A stretch of DNA of 64,000 nt from Oceanimonas pelagia (GCF_030849025.1 NZ_CP118224.1:666001-730000); one strand, 5' to 3'. Shown: positions 24,976 through 34,521, numbered from the stretch's first letter. Made by a program: numbers and translations. Notes: generated by a model from the letters alone, not told the origin.

Positions 24976-25728
24976 ATGACACAACCACAAGGACTGATCA
25001 GTCTGGAACAGGCCCGAAACCTGGTGGCACTGCTGGAGCAGGGAGATCAGGCCGGGGCCGATCGTTTTATGACCGAGGTCTGCATGCCTCATGCGGACGC
25101 CCTGCTGGAGCAGGTGGGGCAGCTGACCCGTCAGCTGCACGATGCGCTGCAGGAGTTTCGTAACGACCCCCGTCTGCCGGAGCTGGCCCAGACCGATATT
25201 CCCGATGCCCGTGAGCGCCTGAATTACGTCATCGACATGACCGACAAGGCCGCCAACCGGACCATGGATGCGGTGGAAGCCAGCCTGCCCATTGCCGACC
25301 GGCTCAACGATCGCATTCAGCAGGTGATGCCGGGCTGGCGCGGGTTGATGCAACGGCAGCTTGAGCTTAACAAGTTCAAGGAACTTTGCTACCAGCTCGA
25401 CGATTTTCTCCAGGATTCCGAACAGGATGCCGACCGGCTGCGCCAGTTGCTGACCGAGATCCTGATGGCCCAGGACTACCAGGATCTCACCGGTCAGGTG
25501 ATTCGCCGGGTGATCAAGCTGGTGCAGGAGGTGGAAGCCAAGCTGGTAGACATTCTGTCGGTATTTGGTCGCCTGACCGGTGAGCAGGCAGGCAACCGGA
25601 CCCCGCCGGCGGCCGGCCGGAGCGAGGCCATTGAGGCCGAGGGGCCCATCATCAACAGGGAACAGCGTGATGACGTGGTCTCGGATCAGGATGAAGTGGA
25701 CGATCTGCTGTCCAGTCTGGGATTTTAA
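24976..25728 (+). CDS. cheZ: CheY-P phosphatase CheZ
   Basis: CheZ accelerates CheY-P dephosphorylation and so resets the motor. The 250-residue helical protein has the catalytic helix with Gln in ILMAQDYQDLTGQVIRRV (residues ~164-181), and a flexible linker ends in the C-terminal CheY-docking peptide DQDEVDDLLSSLGF. That peptide is similar in pattern to FliM's N-terminus and to motifs in CheA. Located between cheY and cheA, as in Pseudomonas and Vibrio. Confidence 0.95.
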   Translation: MTQPQGLISLEQARNLVALLEQGDQAGADRFMTEVCMPHADALLEQVGQLTRQLHDALQEFRNDPRLPELAQTDIPDARERLNYVIDMTDKAANRTMDAVEASLPIADRLNDRIQQVMPGWRGLMQRQLELNKFKELCYQLDDFLQDSEQDADRLRQLLTEILMAQDYQDLTGQVIRRVIKLVQEVEAKLVDILSVFGRLTGEQAGNRTPPAAGRSEAIEAEGPIINREQRDDVVSDQDEVDDLLSSLGF

Positions 25729-25737
25729 GGAGCAAGC

Positions 25738-27783
25738 ATGGGCTTTGAGGTAGACGAGGATATTCTGCAGGACTTTCTGGTGGAAGCATCGGAAATTCTG
25801 GAGCAGCTGTCGGAGCAACTGGTGACCCTGGAGCGTCAGCCCGACGACAAGGATCTGCTGAACGCCATCTTCCGCGGCTTTCACACCGTCAAGGGCGGTG
25901 CCGGCTTTTTGTCACTGACCGCTTTGGTGGACACCTGCCACAAGGCCGAGAACGTGTTTGATATTCTGCGCACCGGTCAGCGTCGGGTGACCTCCGAGCT
26001 GATGGACGTGATCCTGCGGGCGCTGGATACGGTGAACGCCATGTTTGCCCAGATTCAGAACCGCCAGGAGCCCACCCCGGCAGATCCGGCCCTGCTGGAA
26101 GAGCTGGGTTTCTATTGCCAGCCCGAGCAGCCGGACGAAACACCGCCGCCGGCGGTTGAGACCCCGGCGGCCGGCACCCCGGCCGAAGACAATAGCATCG
26201 AGTCCCTCAGCGAGCAGGAATACCGGCAAATGCTGAACGAGCTCGATGGCGAGCAGGCGGCCAGCGACAGCGACGACATTACCGACGACGAATTCGAAGC
26301 CCTGCTTGACCAGCTGCACGGCGCCGGCAAACACGGCGGCGTGCCGCAGAGCGGCGCCGTGGCCCGCCCCGAGCCGGTGGCCGGCGCCGCCGGCAGCGGC
26401 GACGACGATTTGATTGACGACAGCGAATTCGAAGCCCTGCTGGACCAGCTGCACGGTGCCGGCAAGGGCCCCACCGCCACGCCGGCGCCGGGAGGCGCCG
26501 TGCCCACCGGCGCCGTGCAGCCCGCGGCCGCGAAACCCGAGGCGTCCGTTGCGGCGGCCAAACCCGCTGCCAAGGCAGAAGCTGCCAGGCCGGCGGCCCA
26601 CCAGCCGCCCCCCGCCGATACCACGGTGCGGGTGGACACCAGGACCCTCGACAGCATCATGAACATGGTGGGTGAGCTGGTACTGGTGCGTAACCGCCTG
26701 CTCAGCCTGCAGTCCGGCCACGAGAACGAGGAAATCACCAAGGCGGTGACCAACCTCGACGCCGTGACCGGCGATCTGCAGGGCGCGGTGATGAAAACCC
26801 GCATGCAGCCCATCAAGAAGGTGTTCGGTCGCTTTCCCCGGGTGGTGCGGGATCTGGCCCGCAGCATGAAAAAGGAAATCGAGCTGGAAATGGTGGGGGA
26901 AGAGACCGATCTCGACAAGAACCTGGTCGAGGCCCTGGCCGATCCCCTGGTCCACCTGGTGCGCAACTCCTGTGATCACGGCATTGAAACCCCGGAAGAG
27001 CGGGAAGCCGCCGGCAAGCCGCGCAAGGGGGTGATCCGGCTGACCGCGTCCCAGGAAGGGGATCATATTCTGCTCGGCATTGAAGACGACGGCGCCGGCA
27101 TGGATCCGGAAAAGCTCAAGGGCATTGCCATCAAGCGCGGCATTCTCGATGCCGACGGCGCCGCCCGCATGAGCGACCACGAGGCCTACAACCTGATCTT
27201 TGCGCCCGGCTTTTCCACCAAGGTGGAGATCACCGACGTGTCTGGCCGGGGCGTGGGCATGGACGTGGTCAAGACCGGCATCAGCTCGGTGAACGGCTCC
27301 ATCTTTATCGATTCGGAAAAAGGCAAGGGCACCAAACTGCAGATCAAGGTGCCGCTGACCCTGGCCATCCTGCCCACCCTGATGGTGGTGGTGGGAGAGC
27401 AGACCTTTGCCCTGCCGCTGACCAACGTCAACGAAATCTTCCACCTGGACCTGACCAAGACCAGCATGGTGGACGGCCAGCTCACCGTGGTGGTGCGCAA
27501 CAAGGCCATTCCGCTGTTCTATCTGCAGGACTGGCTGCTGCGCGGCGGCAAGCGCGAGCGCAAGGCCCACGGCCATGTGGTGATCGTGATGATCGGCAAT
27601 CAGCAGGTGGGGTTTGTGGTGGATGGCCTGATCGGCCAGGAGGAAGTGGTGATTAAACCGCTGGATCAGCTGCTGCACGGAACCCCCGGCATGGCCGGCG
27701 CCACCATTACCAGCGACGGCGGCATCGCTCTGATCCTCGACATTGCCGGCCTGATCAAGGCCTACGCGCGTCGTTACGCCTGA
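25738..27783 (+). CDS. cheA: Chemotaxis histidine kinase CheA
   Basis: CheA is the array kinase that phosphorylates CheY and CheB. HPt domain: residues 1-~110 with the phospho-accepting His49 in [12 protein letters not shown]. From ~135 to ~295 there is no folded P2 domain but a Pro/Ala-rich linker carrying three related motifs: [11 protein letters not shown] (161-171), [11 protein letters not shown] (185-195) and [11 protein letters not shown] (230-240). Then come dimerisation ([14 protein letters not shown]), the HATPase ([33 protein letters not shown]) and a C-terminal CheW-like domain. 681 residues, complete. AAGGAG precedes the start. Confidence 0.96.
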   Translation: MGFEVDEDILQDFLVEASEILEQLSEQLVTLERQPDDKDLLNAIFRGFHTVKGGAGFLSLTALVDTCHKAENVFDILRTGQRRVTSELMDVILRALDTVNAMFAQIQNRQEPTPADPALLEELGFYCQPEQPDETPPPAVETPAAGTPAEDNSIESLSEQEYRQMLNELDGEQAASDSDDITDDEFEALLDQLHGAGKHGGVPQSGAVARPEPVAGAAGSGDDDLIDDSEFEALLDQLHGAGKGPTATPAPGGAVPTGAVQPAAAKPEASVAAAKPAAKAEAARPAAHQPPPADTTVRVDTRTLDSIMNMVGELVLVRNRLLSLQSGHENEEITKAVTNLDAVTGDLQGAVMKTRMQPIKKVFGRFPRVVRDLARSMKKEIELEMVGEETDLDKNLVEALADPLVHLVRNSCDHGIETPEEREAAGKPRKGVIRLTASQEGDHILLGIEDDGAGMDPEKLKGIAIKRGILDADGAARMSDHEAYNLIFAPGFSTKVEITDVSGRGVGMDVVKTGISSVNGSIFIDSEKGKGTKLQIKVPLTLAILPTLMVVVGEQTFALPLTNVNEIFHLDLTKTSMVDGQLTVVVRNKAIPLFYLQDWLLRGGKRERKAHGHVVIVMIGNQQVGFVVDGLIGQEEVVIKPLDQLLHGTPGMAGATITSDGGIALILDIAGLIKAYARRYA

Positions 27784-27811
27784 CGCCATAACAGGGAGCA
27801 CGACAATAATA

Positions 27812-28948
27812 ATGACTATTCGGGTTTTGGTGGTCGACGATTCCAGTTTTTTCCGCCGGCGGGTCAGCGAGATCCTGGCGCAGGATCCCTTGCTGGAGGT
27901 GATCGACACCGCCGCCAACGGCCGCGAGGCGGTGGAAAAGGTGAAGACGCTGCGACCGGACGTGATCACCATGGACATAGAAATGCCGGTGATGGACGGC
28001 ATCAGCGCGGTGCGCGAGATCATGAAGGTTTCGCCCACGCCGGTGCTGATGTTTTCTTCCCTCACTCACGAGGGCGCCCGGGCCACCCTGGAGGCACTGG
28101 ACGCCGGTGCCATGGATTTTTTGCCCAAGCGCTTTGAAGACATCGCCCGCAGCAAGGAAGAGGCCATTTTGCAGCTGCAGCAGCGGGTGCGCGCCATTGC
28201 CCGGCGCCGGCCGCGGGTGGCAAGCCCGCGGCCGGCCTCCACGCTGTCGTCGCTGCCGTCCCGGACCGCGCCGGTGCGCGCTCCCGCGGCCGCCTTCAGC
28301 CGCCCGAATGCCGGTGAGCCGGCTCAGCCGGTGGTGGCAGCGGAGCGGCGCAGTCTGCCCCGGCGCAGCGGCAAGAGTTACCAGCTGCTGGCTATTGGCA
28401 CTTCCACCGGCGGCCCGGTGGCGTTGCAGGCGGTGCTGACCAGGCTGCCGGCCAACTTTCCCCATCCCATCGTGCTGGTACAGCACATGCCGGGCACCTT
28501 TACCACCGCCTTTGCCGCCCGGCTCGACGGCCTGTGCCAGATCCGCGTGAAAGAGGCGGAAGACGGCGACGTGTTGCGTCCGGGCCATGCCTACCTGGCC
28601 CCCGGCGGCCGGCAGATGATGTTTGAAGGCCGCCCCGGCGCGGCCCGGCTGCGCATTCTCGACGGTAACGACAAGGTCAATTACAAGCCCTGTGTCGACA
28701 TTACCTTCGCCTCGGCCGCCAAGGTATATGGCGGCAAGGTGCTGGCGGTGGTGCTCACCGGCATGGGTGCCGACGGCCGCGACGGCGCCCGCCTGCTGAA
28801 AGAGCAGGGCGCCAGCGTCTGGGCCCAGGACGAGGAAACCTGCGTGGTCTATGGCATGCCCCAGGCGGTGGCCAAGGCCGGCATCGCCACCGAGTCGCTG
28901 CCGCTGCCGCTGATCGGTGAGGCCATCGTTCACGAAATGGCGGGCTGA
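27812..28948 (+). CDS. cheB: Chemoreceptor glutamate methylesterase CheB
   Basis: CheB demethylates and deamidates chemoreceptors, giving adaptation. The receiver domain is residues 1-~130 ([13 protein letters not shown]; phospho-acceptor Asp in [13 protein letters not shown]). After a Pro/Arg/Ala-rich linker, the methylesterase domain shows the catalytic Ser in [12 protein letters not shown], His in [10 protein letters not shown] and Asp in [12 protein letters not shown]. 378 residues. The next gene, a stator subunit, starts one base after the stop codon. Confidence 0.96.
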   Translation: MTIRVLVVDDSSFFRRRVSEILAQDPLLEVIDTAANGREAVEKVKTLRPDVITMDIEMPVMDGISAVREIMKVSPTPVLMFSSLTHEGARATLEALDAGAMDFLPKRFEDIARSKEEAILQLQQRVRAIARRRPRVASPRPASTLSSLPSRTAPVRAPAAAFSRPNAGEPAQPVVAAERRSLPRRSGKSYQLLAIGTSTGGPVALQAVLTRLPANFPHPIVLVQHMPGTFTTAFAARLDGLCQIRVKEAEDGDVLRPGHAYLAPGGRQMMFEGRPGAARLRILDGNDKVNYKPCVDITFASAAKVYGGKVLAVVLTGMGADGRDGARLLKEQGASVWAQDEETCVVYGMPQAVAKAGIATESLPLPLIGEAIVHEMAG

Positions 28949-28949
28949 G

Positions 28950-29693
28950 ATGGCATTGGCCGGTCTGCTGCTCGCCCTTGGCTGTATCGCCCTGGCCCAG
29001 TGGTGGCACGGAGGCGAGCTGTCGGTGCTGCTGGACGGCCCGGCGCTGCTCATTGTGCTGGGAGGTAGTCTGGGGGCGGTCTGGCTGCAAACGCCCTGGT
29101 TTCAGGTGCGCGCCGCCATCGGGGCCCTGGCCGGGGTGTTTTCGCGTCCGGCCTGGCCCTTTCAGGAGCAGAGCGCGCGTCTGCTGCGCTGGTCCCACGA
29201 GGCGCGCCAGGGCGGGTTTCTGGCGCTGGAAGGGCGACTGCACAGTGACCGGCTCGACGACTTTACCCGGCAGGGGCTGCAATGGCTGGTGGACGGTACC
29301 GAGCCGGCCATGATGGAGCAGTTGCTCGACAATGAGCTGGCGCGCATCGAGGAGCAAAAGGAGCTGGAGGCCCGGGTATTTGAAGCCATGGGCGGCTACA
29401 GCCCGACCATTGGCATTATCGGCGCCGTGCTGGGGCTGATCCAGGCCATGTCGCACCTGGAAGATCCGGCCCGGCTGGGCAGCGGCATTGCCGTGGCCTT
29501 TGTCGCCACCCTCTACGGCGTGGGCCTGGCCAACCTGCTGCTGCTGCCCCTGGCCAACCGGCTGCGGGCCATTTACCGGCTGGAGCTGCGTTACCGCGAG
29601 CTGACCGCCATCGGCCTGCTGGCCATTGCCCGGGGGGAGGGCAGCCTGTCGGTCAGCCGCCAGCTCAGCCAGTATCAGGGAGGCCGGCAATGA
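28950..29693 (+). CDS. motC: MotA/PomA-family stator subunit, MotC type
   Basis: A MotA/TolQ/ExbB-type ion-channel subunit of the flagellar stator. In Pseudomonas the second stator pair MotC/MotD lies at exactly this place, between cheB and a ParA gene, so MotC is the best name. The 247-residue protein has N-terminal helices (LLLALGCIALAQWW; LLIVLGGSLGAVWLQ) and the conserved later pair (YSPTIGIIGAVLGLIQAM; GIAVAFVATLYGVGLANLLLLPLAN). The ATG at 28950 directly follows the cheB stop. A main stator pair would have to lie elsewhere in the genome. Confidence 0.88.
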   Translation: MALAGLLLALGCIALAQWWHGGELSVLLDGPALLIVLGGSLGAVWLQTPWFQVRAAIGALAGVFSRPAWPFQEQSARLLRWSHEARQGGFLALEGRLHSDRLDDFTRQGLQWLVDGTEPAMMEQLLDNELARIEEQKELEARVFEAMGGYSPTIGIIGAVLGLIQAMSHLEDPARLGSGIAVAFVATLYGVGLANLLLLPLANRLRAIYRLELRYRELTAIGLLAIARGEGSLSVSRQLSQYQGGRQ

Positions 29694-30532
29694 AGCGGCG
29701 TTCGTTGCTGCCCGCCCGCCACGACCAGCATACCGAGCGCTGGCTGGTGTCCTACGCCGACTACATGACCCTGGCCTTTGCGCTGTTTGTGATGCTGTAT
29801 GCGGTGCATGCCTCGCGCAGTGAACTGCGCCAGCCGGTGGTGGACGGGGTACAGCAGGCGCTGGGGCAGCTGGGCATGCGCCCCGACAAACAGGGGGCGC
29901 TGGAGCGCCAGGGCCAGCCGGCACTGCCGGTGAGCGCACAGCCGGCGGCGACGTCTTCCGCCAACAGCCTGCACGAATTCAGCCTGGGCCTGGGAGAGCG
30001 GCTGGCACCCCTGGTCGAGCGCCGTCTCGCCAGCATTGAGCAGGGCGAAAACGAGCTGGTGCTGACCCTGGACGGCCGCCTGCTGTTTGCCGAGGGCAGC
30101 GCCCTGCTCGGGGCCAACAGCGAGCCGGTGTTTGCGGCCCTGCTGCCGCTGCTGGCCCGGGATAATCATTTTTTGCGGGTGCGCGGCTTTGCCGACAACG
30201 TGGCGGTGAGCAACGAGCTGTATGTGTCTGACTGGCAGCTGTCCGCCGAGCGCGCCCGGGTGGTGCTGGAGCGCCTGGCCGGCGGTGGTGTCGCTCCCCA
30301 GCGGCTGCGGCTTGAGGCCTATGGCCAGTACCGCCCCGCGGAGCGGGACAGAGGAGAGGCCGGGCGCTCCCTCAACCGGCGGGTGGAAATCGCGGTTTCC
30401 AGCCGGTGCTGGCAGCCCCCCGAGAGGCCGGCACCGGTCCGCACCCTGCCGCCGGACGACAACGGCGGCCTGCAGGTGTATGAGCTGCCGGGGGGCGGCA
30501 TTCGCATTACCAACGACAGGATGACCCCGTGA
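29690..30532 (+). CDS. motD: MotB-family stator subunit, MotD type
   Basis: The partner of the preceding gene. The single N-terminal membrane helix carries the ion-binding Asp in SYADYMTLAFALFVMLYA. A linker and an OmpA-like peptidoglycan-binding domain follow (LRVRGFADNVAVSNELY; WQLSAERARVVLERL; RSLNRRVEIAV), anchoring the stator to the wall. 280 residues, start overlapping the motC stop (ATGA). Residues in the helix fit a proton- or sodium-driven channel; the ion cannot be decided from sequence alone. Confidence 0.9.
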   Translation: MKRRSLLPARHDQHTERWLVSYADYMTLAFALFVMLYAVHASRSELRQPVVDGVQQALGQLGMRPDKQGALERQGQPALPVSAQPAATSSANSLHEFSLGLGERLAPLVERRLASIEQGENELVLTLDGRLLFAEGSALLGANSEPVFAALLPLLARDNHFLRVRGFADNVAVSNELYVSDWQLSAERARVVLERLAGGGVAPQRLRLEAYGQYRPAERDRGEAGRSLNRRVEIAVSSRCWQPPERPAPVRTLPPDDNGGLQVYELPGGGIRITNDRMTP

Positions 30533-31314
30533 TAGTCTGGACCGTAGCAAATCAGAAAGGCGGCGTCGGCAAAACCACCTCGGTGGTGGCTCTGGCCGGC
30601 CTGCTGGCGCAGCGCAACAAGCGGGTGCTGCTGATCGACACCGATCCCCACGGTTCGCTCAGCGCCTACCTGGATTACAACTCCGATACCCTGGCCGGCA
30701 CCCTGTTTGATCTGTTTCAGGTGCCCGGGGCGGGGCGCGCCGAGCTGGAGCGGGTGGCACTGGCCACCCGCTTTGAGGGCATCACCCTGTTGCCCGCATC
30801 CATCTCCCTGGCCACCCTGGAGCGTACCTCCAGCAGCCGGGAAGGCATGGGGCTGGTGCTCAAGCGGCTGCTGGCGCAGGTGAAAGACGAGTTCGATGTG
30901 GCCATTATCGACTGCCCGCCGGTGCTGGGGGTGATGATGGTTAACGCCCTGGCCGCCTGTGACCGCATTCTGGTGCCGGTACAGACCGAGTTTCTGGCGC
31001 TGAAGGGGCTGGAGCGCATGGTCAGCACCTTTAAACTGATGCACAAGGCGCGCAAGGACGGATTTAATTACACCGTGGTGCCGACCATGTATGATCAGCG
31101 CACCCGGGCCTCGGTGCAGAGCCTCGAGAGCCTGAAAGAACAATACGGCGACCGGGTGTGGCCGGCGGTGATTCCGGTGGACACCAAGTTTCGTGACGCC
31201 AGCCTGCGCCACGAGCCACCATCCTATTTCGCCAGGGGCAGCCGGGGGGTGTATGCCTACCAGACCCTGCTGCGCTATTTGTGGCGTCTCGACGGAGGAG
31301 ACCAGCCATTATGA
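30529..31314 (+). CDS. ParA-like ATPase of chemotaxis array positioning (ParC)
   Basis: A ParA/Soj family ATPase. In Vibrio the homologue at this position, ParC, brings chemosensory arrays to the cell pole together with ParP. The 261 residues show the deviant Walker A NQKGGVGKTTS, Walker A' VLLIDTDPHGS and Walker B VAIIDCPPVLG. GTG start overlapping the motD stop; it overlaps the next gene by four bases. Named by family and context; it is not a chromosome-segregation ParA because no ParB gene accompanies it. Confidence 0.9.
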   Translation: MIVWTVANQKGGVGKTTSVVALAGLLAQRNKRVLLIDTDPHGSLSAYLDYNSDTLAGTLFDLFQVPGAGRAELERVALATRFEGITLLPASISLATLERTSSSREGMGLVLKRLLAQVKDEFDVAIIDCPPVLGVMMVNALAACDRILVPVQTEFLALKGLERMVSTFKLMHKARKDGFNYTVVPTMYDQRTRASVQSLESLKEQYGDRVWPAVIPVDTKFRDASLRHEPPSYFARGSRGVYAYQTLLRYLWRLDGGDQPL

Positions 31315-32096
31315 ACCAACGTCAGTTTGCGGCTCTCGATGATTACTTCGGCGCCCTGCTGGAAGAGAGCGAGCCCCGGCCGCAGGCGGCGGTCGTGTCC
31401 GCCAGGCCCGAGCCCGTGGTGCCGGCCTATGCGGATCCGCAGGAGGACGAGCGGCGCCGGTCGCTGGAGACCCTGCTGGCCACGGTGGCCGAGCTGAAGG
31501 AAGAAGAGGCGGCCGCCGCCGAGCCGGCCGAACAGCTGCCCGATCAGGCGCCGAAGGTGACGCCGCAAGTCAAAACCGAGGCGCCGGCTCCGGTGGCAAC
31601 TCCGGAGCCGGTGGTGCAGCCGGAGCCTGCCGCGCCGGCCTGGCGCAACATGGACACCGAGGCCCGCTTTCAGGCGCTGTTTTTCGAGGTGGCGGGCATG
31701 ACCTTTGCCGTGCCGCTGACCCACCTGGGGGGCATTTATCAGCTGTCGAAGCTGACCAGCCTGTTTGGCAAGCCGGCCTGGTTTTCCGGCATCATGACCG
31801 AGCGGGAACGCCAGCTCAGCGTGGTGGACACCGCCCGCTGGGCCATGCCTGGCCATACCCAAGACGAGGAATACCAGTATGTGGTGACCCTGGGCGAGAG
31901 CAGCTGGGGGCTGGCCTGTCATCAGCTCAAGGGCACCGCCCAGCTTTCCCGGGAGCAGGTGAAGTGGCGCACCACGCCGGGCTCCCGGCCCTGGCTGGCG
32001 GGCATGGTCAAGGAAAAAATGTGTGCCCTGCTGCACGTGGATGCATTGATCGCATTGCTGGAGCAGGGCAAAAATATCGACGGACAACGGGTCTGA
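31311..32096 (+). CDS. CheW-domain protein ParP
   Basis: ParP links the ParC ATPase to CheA and receptors and keeps arrays at the pole in Vibrio. The 261-residue protein has an N-terminal segment (NQRQFAALDDYFGALLEE), an Ala/Pro/Glu-rich linker (residues ~90-120) and a C-terminal CheW-like domain (LFFEVAGMTFAVPLTHLGGIY; GIMTERERQLSVVDTARW; MCALLHVDALIALLE). The start at ATG 31311 has GGAGGAG about ten bases ahead and overlaps the ParC gene. Assigned by domain and conserved neighbourhood. Confidence 0.88.
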   Translation: MNQRQFAALDDYFGALLEESEPRPQAAVVSARPEPVVPAYADPQEDERRRSLETLLATVAELKEEEAAAAEPAEQLPDQAPKVTPQVKTEAPAPVATPEPVVQPEPAAPAWRNMDTEARFQALFFEVAGMTFAVPLTHLGGIYQLSKLTSLFGKPAWFSGIMTERERQLSVVDTARWAMPGHTQDEEYQYVVTLGESSWGLACHQLKGTAQLSREQVKWRTTPGSRPWLAGMVKEKMCALLHVDALIALLEQGKNIDGQRV

Positions 32097-32115
32097 GAGA
32101 CATAAGGGTGAGTGT

Positions 32116-32604
32116 ATGAGCAATCATCGCAATCTGGCGGAAAATCTGGCTGAAGACGAAGTGTTGCAGTGGGTGACCTTTCGCCTCGACAACGAAACCT
32201 ACGGCATCAATGTGATGCAGGTGCAGGAGGTGCTGCGCTACAGCGACATCGCGCCGGTGCCCGGCGCCCCCGACTATGTGCTGGGTATCATCAACCTGCG
32301 CGGCAACGTGGTCACCGTGCTCGACACCCGGCTGCGCTTTGGCCTGCAGCCCGCCGAGGTCAGTGACAACACCCGCATCGTGATCATCGAGGCGGAAAAG
32401 CAGGTCATCGGCATTCTGGTGGACAGCGTGGCCGAGGTGGTTTACCTCAAGTCGTCGGAAATCGAAAGCGCCCCCAATGTGGGCACCAGCGAGAGCGCGC
32501 GCTTTATTCAGGGCGTGTGCAACCGGGAGAACGAGCTGCTGATCCTGGTGGATCTCGACAAGCTGCTGTCCGACGACGAGTGGGAAGAGCTGAGCCAGCT
32601 CTGA
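32116..32604 (+). CDS. cheW: Chemotaxis coupling protein CheW
   Basis: CheW couples chemoreceptors to CheA. The 162-residue protein is a single CheW domain (WVTFRLDNETYGINVMQVQEVLRY; VLGIINLRGNVVTVLDTRLRFG; VDSVAEVVYL; ENELLILVDLDKLL). A short N-terminal extension (NHRNLAENLAEDE) is typical of polar-flagellate CheW proteins. GGTGAG precedes the ATG. The stop shares a base with the following DUF2802 gene. Confidence 0.95.
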   Translation: MSNHRNLAENLAEDEVLQWVTFRLDNETYGINVMQVQEVLRYSDIAPVPGAPDYVLGIINLRGNVVTVLDTRLRFGLQPAEVSDNTRIVIIEAEKQVIGILVDSVAEVVYLKSSEIESAPNVGTSESARFIQGVCNRENELLILVDLDKLLSDDEWEELSQL

Positions 32605-33011
32605 TGATCGGCGAAACCGCACTGATCCTGGCGGTGCTGGCGCTGTTGCTGGCCATGGCCGCCATGGGCATCGCCTGGATGATGTGGCGCCGCAGCCAGC
32701 GCAAGCTGGAGGCCATGAGCACCCTGATGCGGGAGCTGTCCCGCAGCCGCGACAGTTACCGCAAGCAGCTGGAAGAGCTGCAGGCGGCCAATATCGGCCT
32801 GGGCAAAAAGCTCACCGAGCTGGGCCGGCAGCTGGTGAGCCTGCGCGAACAGCAGCAGGAGCTGGCGCTCAAGGATCCCCAGAGCCGGCTCTACAGTCGC
32901 GCCGCCCGCATGGTGCAGCTGGGGGCCGACATCGAGGAGATCATGGCCGAGTGTGAAATGCCCCGGGCCGAGGCCGAGTTGTTGCTGTCGCTGCACCGGC
33001 AACGGGGCTAA
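32604..33011 (+). CDS. DUF2802 family membrane-anchored coiled-coil protein
   Basis: A 135-residue protein of unknown function that closes the chemotaxis operon in many polar-flagellated gammaproteobacteria. It has one N-terminal membrane helix (ALILAVLALLLAMAAMGIAW), a basic coiled coil (residues ~30-90, rich in Lys, Glu, Gln and Leu) and a conserved C-terminal segment (YSRAARMVQLGADIEEIM; EMPRAEAELLLSLHRQ) that looks like a small helix-turn-helix. The start overlaps the last base of cheW, implying translational coupling. A role at the polar array or flagellar base is inferred from position only. Confidence 0.85.
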   Translation: MIGETALILAVLALLLAMAAMGIAWMMWRRSQRKLEAMSTLMRELSRSRDSYRKQLEELQAANIGLGKKLTELGRQLVSLREQQQELALKDPQSRLYSRAARMVQLGADIEEIMAECEMPRAEAELLLSLHRQRG

Positions 33012-33180
33012 TCCCGGCACTGTCACGCCGCACCGAATCGCCTGCAGCAGGGATCCCGGCCCGCGGGCCGGAATAACGGTGCCATCATGTTGTGCACCAG
33101 CCTCAAGTTTGTTCCAGCGCAATAAACTCCCGTTAATTCAGCTTCATGGCCCCAAGGGGCGAGTCTGCGCCGGCACCTTG

Positions 33181-33189
33181 TGCTAGACT
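33181..33189 (+). promoter_or_regulatory. Candidate extended -10 promoter of the ccm operon
   Basis: TGCTAGACT fits an extended -10 element (TGn plus a TATAAT-like hexamer) and would give a start near 33196, 28 bases before ccmA. An alternative reading is TTGTGC at 33178 with TTGAAT 17 bases on. The 212-base che-ccm gap otherwise holds a perfect GC palindrome at about 33054-33069 without a T run. Confidence 0.4.
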
Positions 33190-33223
33190 GGCGGCCATTT
33201 TTGAATGGCCTGAATTCTTACCT

Positions 33224-33856
33224 ATGCTTGAAGCCAACGCCCTGACCTGCGTTCGCGAGGAACGCACCCTGTTCAGCGAGCTGTCGCTTACCGTCTCGCC
33301 CGGCGAGCTGGTGCAGATCGCCGGCCCCAACGGCGCCGGCAAGACCAGCCTGCTGCGCCTGCTGGCGGGCCTGTCCCGGCCCTACGGCGGCGAGGTGCTC
33401 TGGCAGGGTGAAAACATCGAGCACTGCCGCGACAACTACCATCAGGAACTGTTCTACCTGGGCCACCAGGCCGGCATCAAGCACGAGCTGACCGCCTATG
33501 AAAACCTGGCCTTTTTTCGCCGCATGCACCATCAGGGCAGTAACGCCAACCTGTGGGAGGTGCTGGCGCGGGTGGGGCTGGCGGGGCTGGAAGAGCAGTA
33601 TGCCGGCCAGCTTTCTGCCGGGCAGAAGCGGCGGGTGGCCCTGGCCCGGCTGTGGCTGGGCGGTCCCCAACTGTGGATCCTCGACGAGCCCTTTACCGCC
33701 ATCGACAAGCACGGCGTCAAGGTGCTGGAACGGCTGTTCCTCGAGCACACCGACGCCGGCGGCATGGTGCTGATCACCACCCATCAGGATCTCAACCTCT
33801 GCGCCGACCGGGCGCGCATTCTTCACCTGGCGCCCCCCCGGGAGGACACCCCATGA
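33224..33856 (+). CDS. ccmA: Cytochrome c maturation ABC transporter ATPase CcmA
   Basis: CcmA is the ATPase of the CcmABCD complex that releases heme-loaded CcmE. Walker A is [11 protein letters not shown], the signature is [14 protein letters not shown], and Walker B is [12 protein letters not shown]. The ATG at 33224 gives 210 residues, like E. coli; the ribosome-binding site is weak. First gene of ccmABCDEFGHI; it overlaps ccmB. The che-to-ccm order is also found in Vibrio and Pseudomonas. Confidence 0.96.
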   Translation: MLEANALTCVREERTLFSELSLTVSPGELVQIAGPNGAGKTSLLRLLAGLSRPYGGEVLWQGENIEHCRDNYHQELFYLGHQAGIKHELTAYENLAFFRRMHHQGSNANLWEVLARVGLAGLEEQYAGQLSAGQKRRVALARLWLGGPQLWILDEPFTAIDKHGVKVLERLFLEHTDAGGMVLITTHQDLNLCADRARILHLAPPREDTP

Positions 33857-34521
33857 TGCACACCTTTACCGGCGTGGTGCGCCGGGAACTGGTCAGCGCC
33901 CTGCGCCGGCGCGCCGACATTCTCAACCCGCTGTGGTTTTTCGTGATCGTCATTACCCTGTTCCCGCTGGGGGTGGGGCCGGAGCCGGCGCTGCTGGCGC
34001 GCATCGCCCCCGGCATTGTGTGGGTGGCGGCGCTGCTGGCTTCCCTGCTGGCGCTGGAGCGACTGTTTCGTGACGACTTTATTGACGGCACCCTGGAACA
34101 AATGATGCTGATGCCCTGTCCTCTGGGAGTGGTGGTGCTGGCCAAGGTGCTGGCCCACTGGTTGCTGACCGGGCTGCCGCTGCTGCTGCTGTCACCCCTG
34201 GTGGCGGTGCTGCTGAGCATGGACATGAGCGGCTTTGCCGGCATGTTCTGGACCCTGCTGTTGGGCACCCCCATTCTCAGCCTGCTGGGCGCCATCGGCG
34301 TGGCGCTGACCGTGGGCATCGGCAAGGGCGGTGTGCTGCTCAGCCTGCTGACCCTGCCGCTGTATATTCCGGTGCTGATCTTCGCCACCTCGGCCATCGA
34401 AACCGCCGGGCTGGGGCTGCCTTACAGCGGCCAGCTGGCGATACTGGGAGCCATGCTGGCGGGCAGCGTGACCCTGGCGCCCTTTGCCATTGCGGCGGCG
34501 CTGCGGGTGAGCGTGAACTAG
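33853..34521 (+). CDS. ccmB: Heme exporter subunit CcmB
   Basis: Integral membrane partner of CcmA with six predicted helices. Conserved features include [22 protein letters not shown], the [18 protein letters not shown] region and [19 protein letters not shown]. Two ATGs are adjacent at 33853 and 33856; the first overlaps the ccmA stop as ATGA, giving 222 residues, and GGGAGG lies nine bases ahead. A 107-base gap follows before ccmC, the largest within the operon, so ccmC may have its own promoter. Confidence 0.95.
   Translation: MMHTFTGVVRRELVSALRRRADILNPLWFFVIVITLFPLGVGPEPALLARIAPGIVWVAALLASLLALERLFRDDFIDGTLEQMMLMPCPLGVVVLAKVLAHWLLTGLPLLLLSPLVAVLLSMDMSGFAGMFWTLLLGTPILSLLGAIGVALTVGIGKGGVLLSLLTLPLYIPVLIFATSAIETAGLGLPYSGQLAILGAMLAGSVTLAPFAIAAALRVSVN

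Noticed and set aside
25912-28065. 717-codon open frame on the minus strand opposite cheA/cheB
   Set aside because: Covers two well-conserved genes and has the same low-complexity composition as other shadows.
31281-31314. Longer ParP start giving a basic N-terminal extension
   Set aside because: The upstream start lies inside the ParC gene and adds an Arg-rich stretch; the ATG at 31311 has a good ribosome-binding site and overlaps the ParC stop normally.
33054-33069. Perfect 16-base GC palindrome between DUF2802 and ccmA as a terminator
   Set aside because: No T run follows and the sequence is too GC-rich to call termination; could equally be chance in GC-rich DNA.
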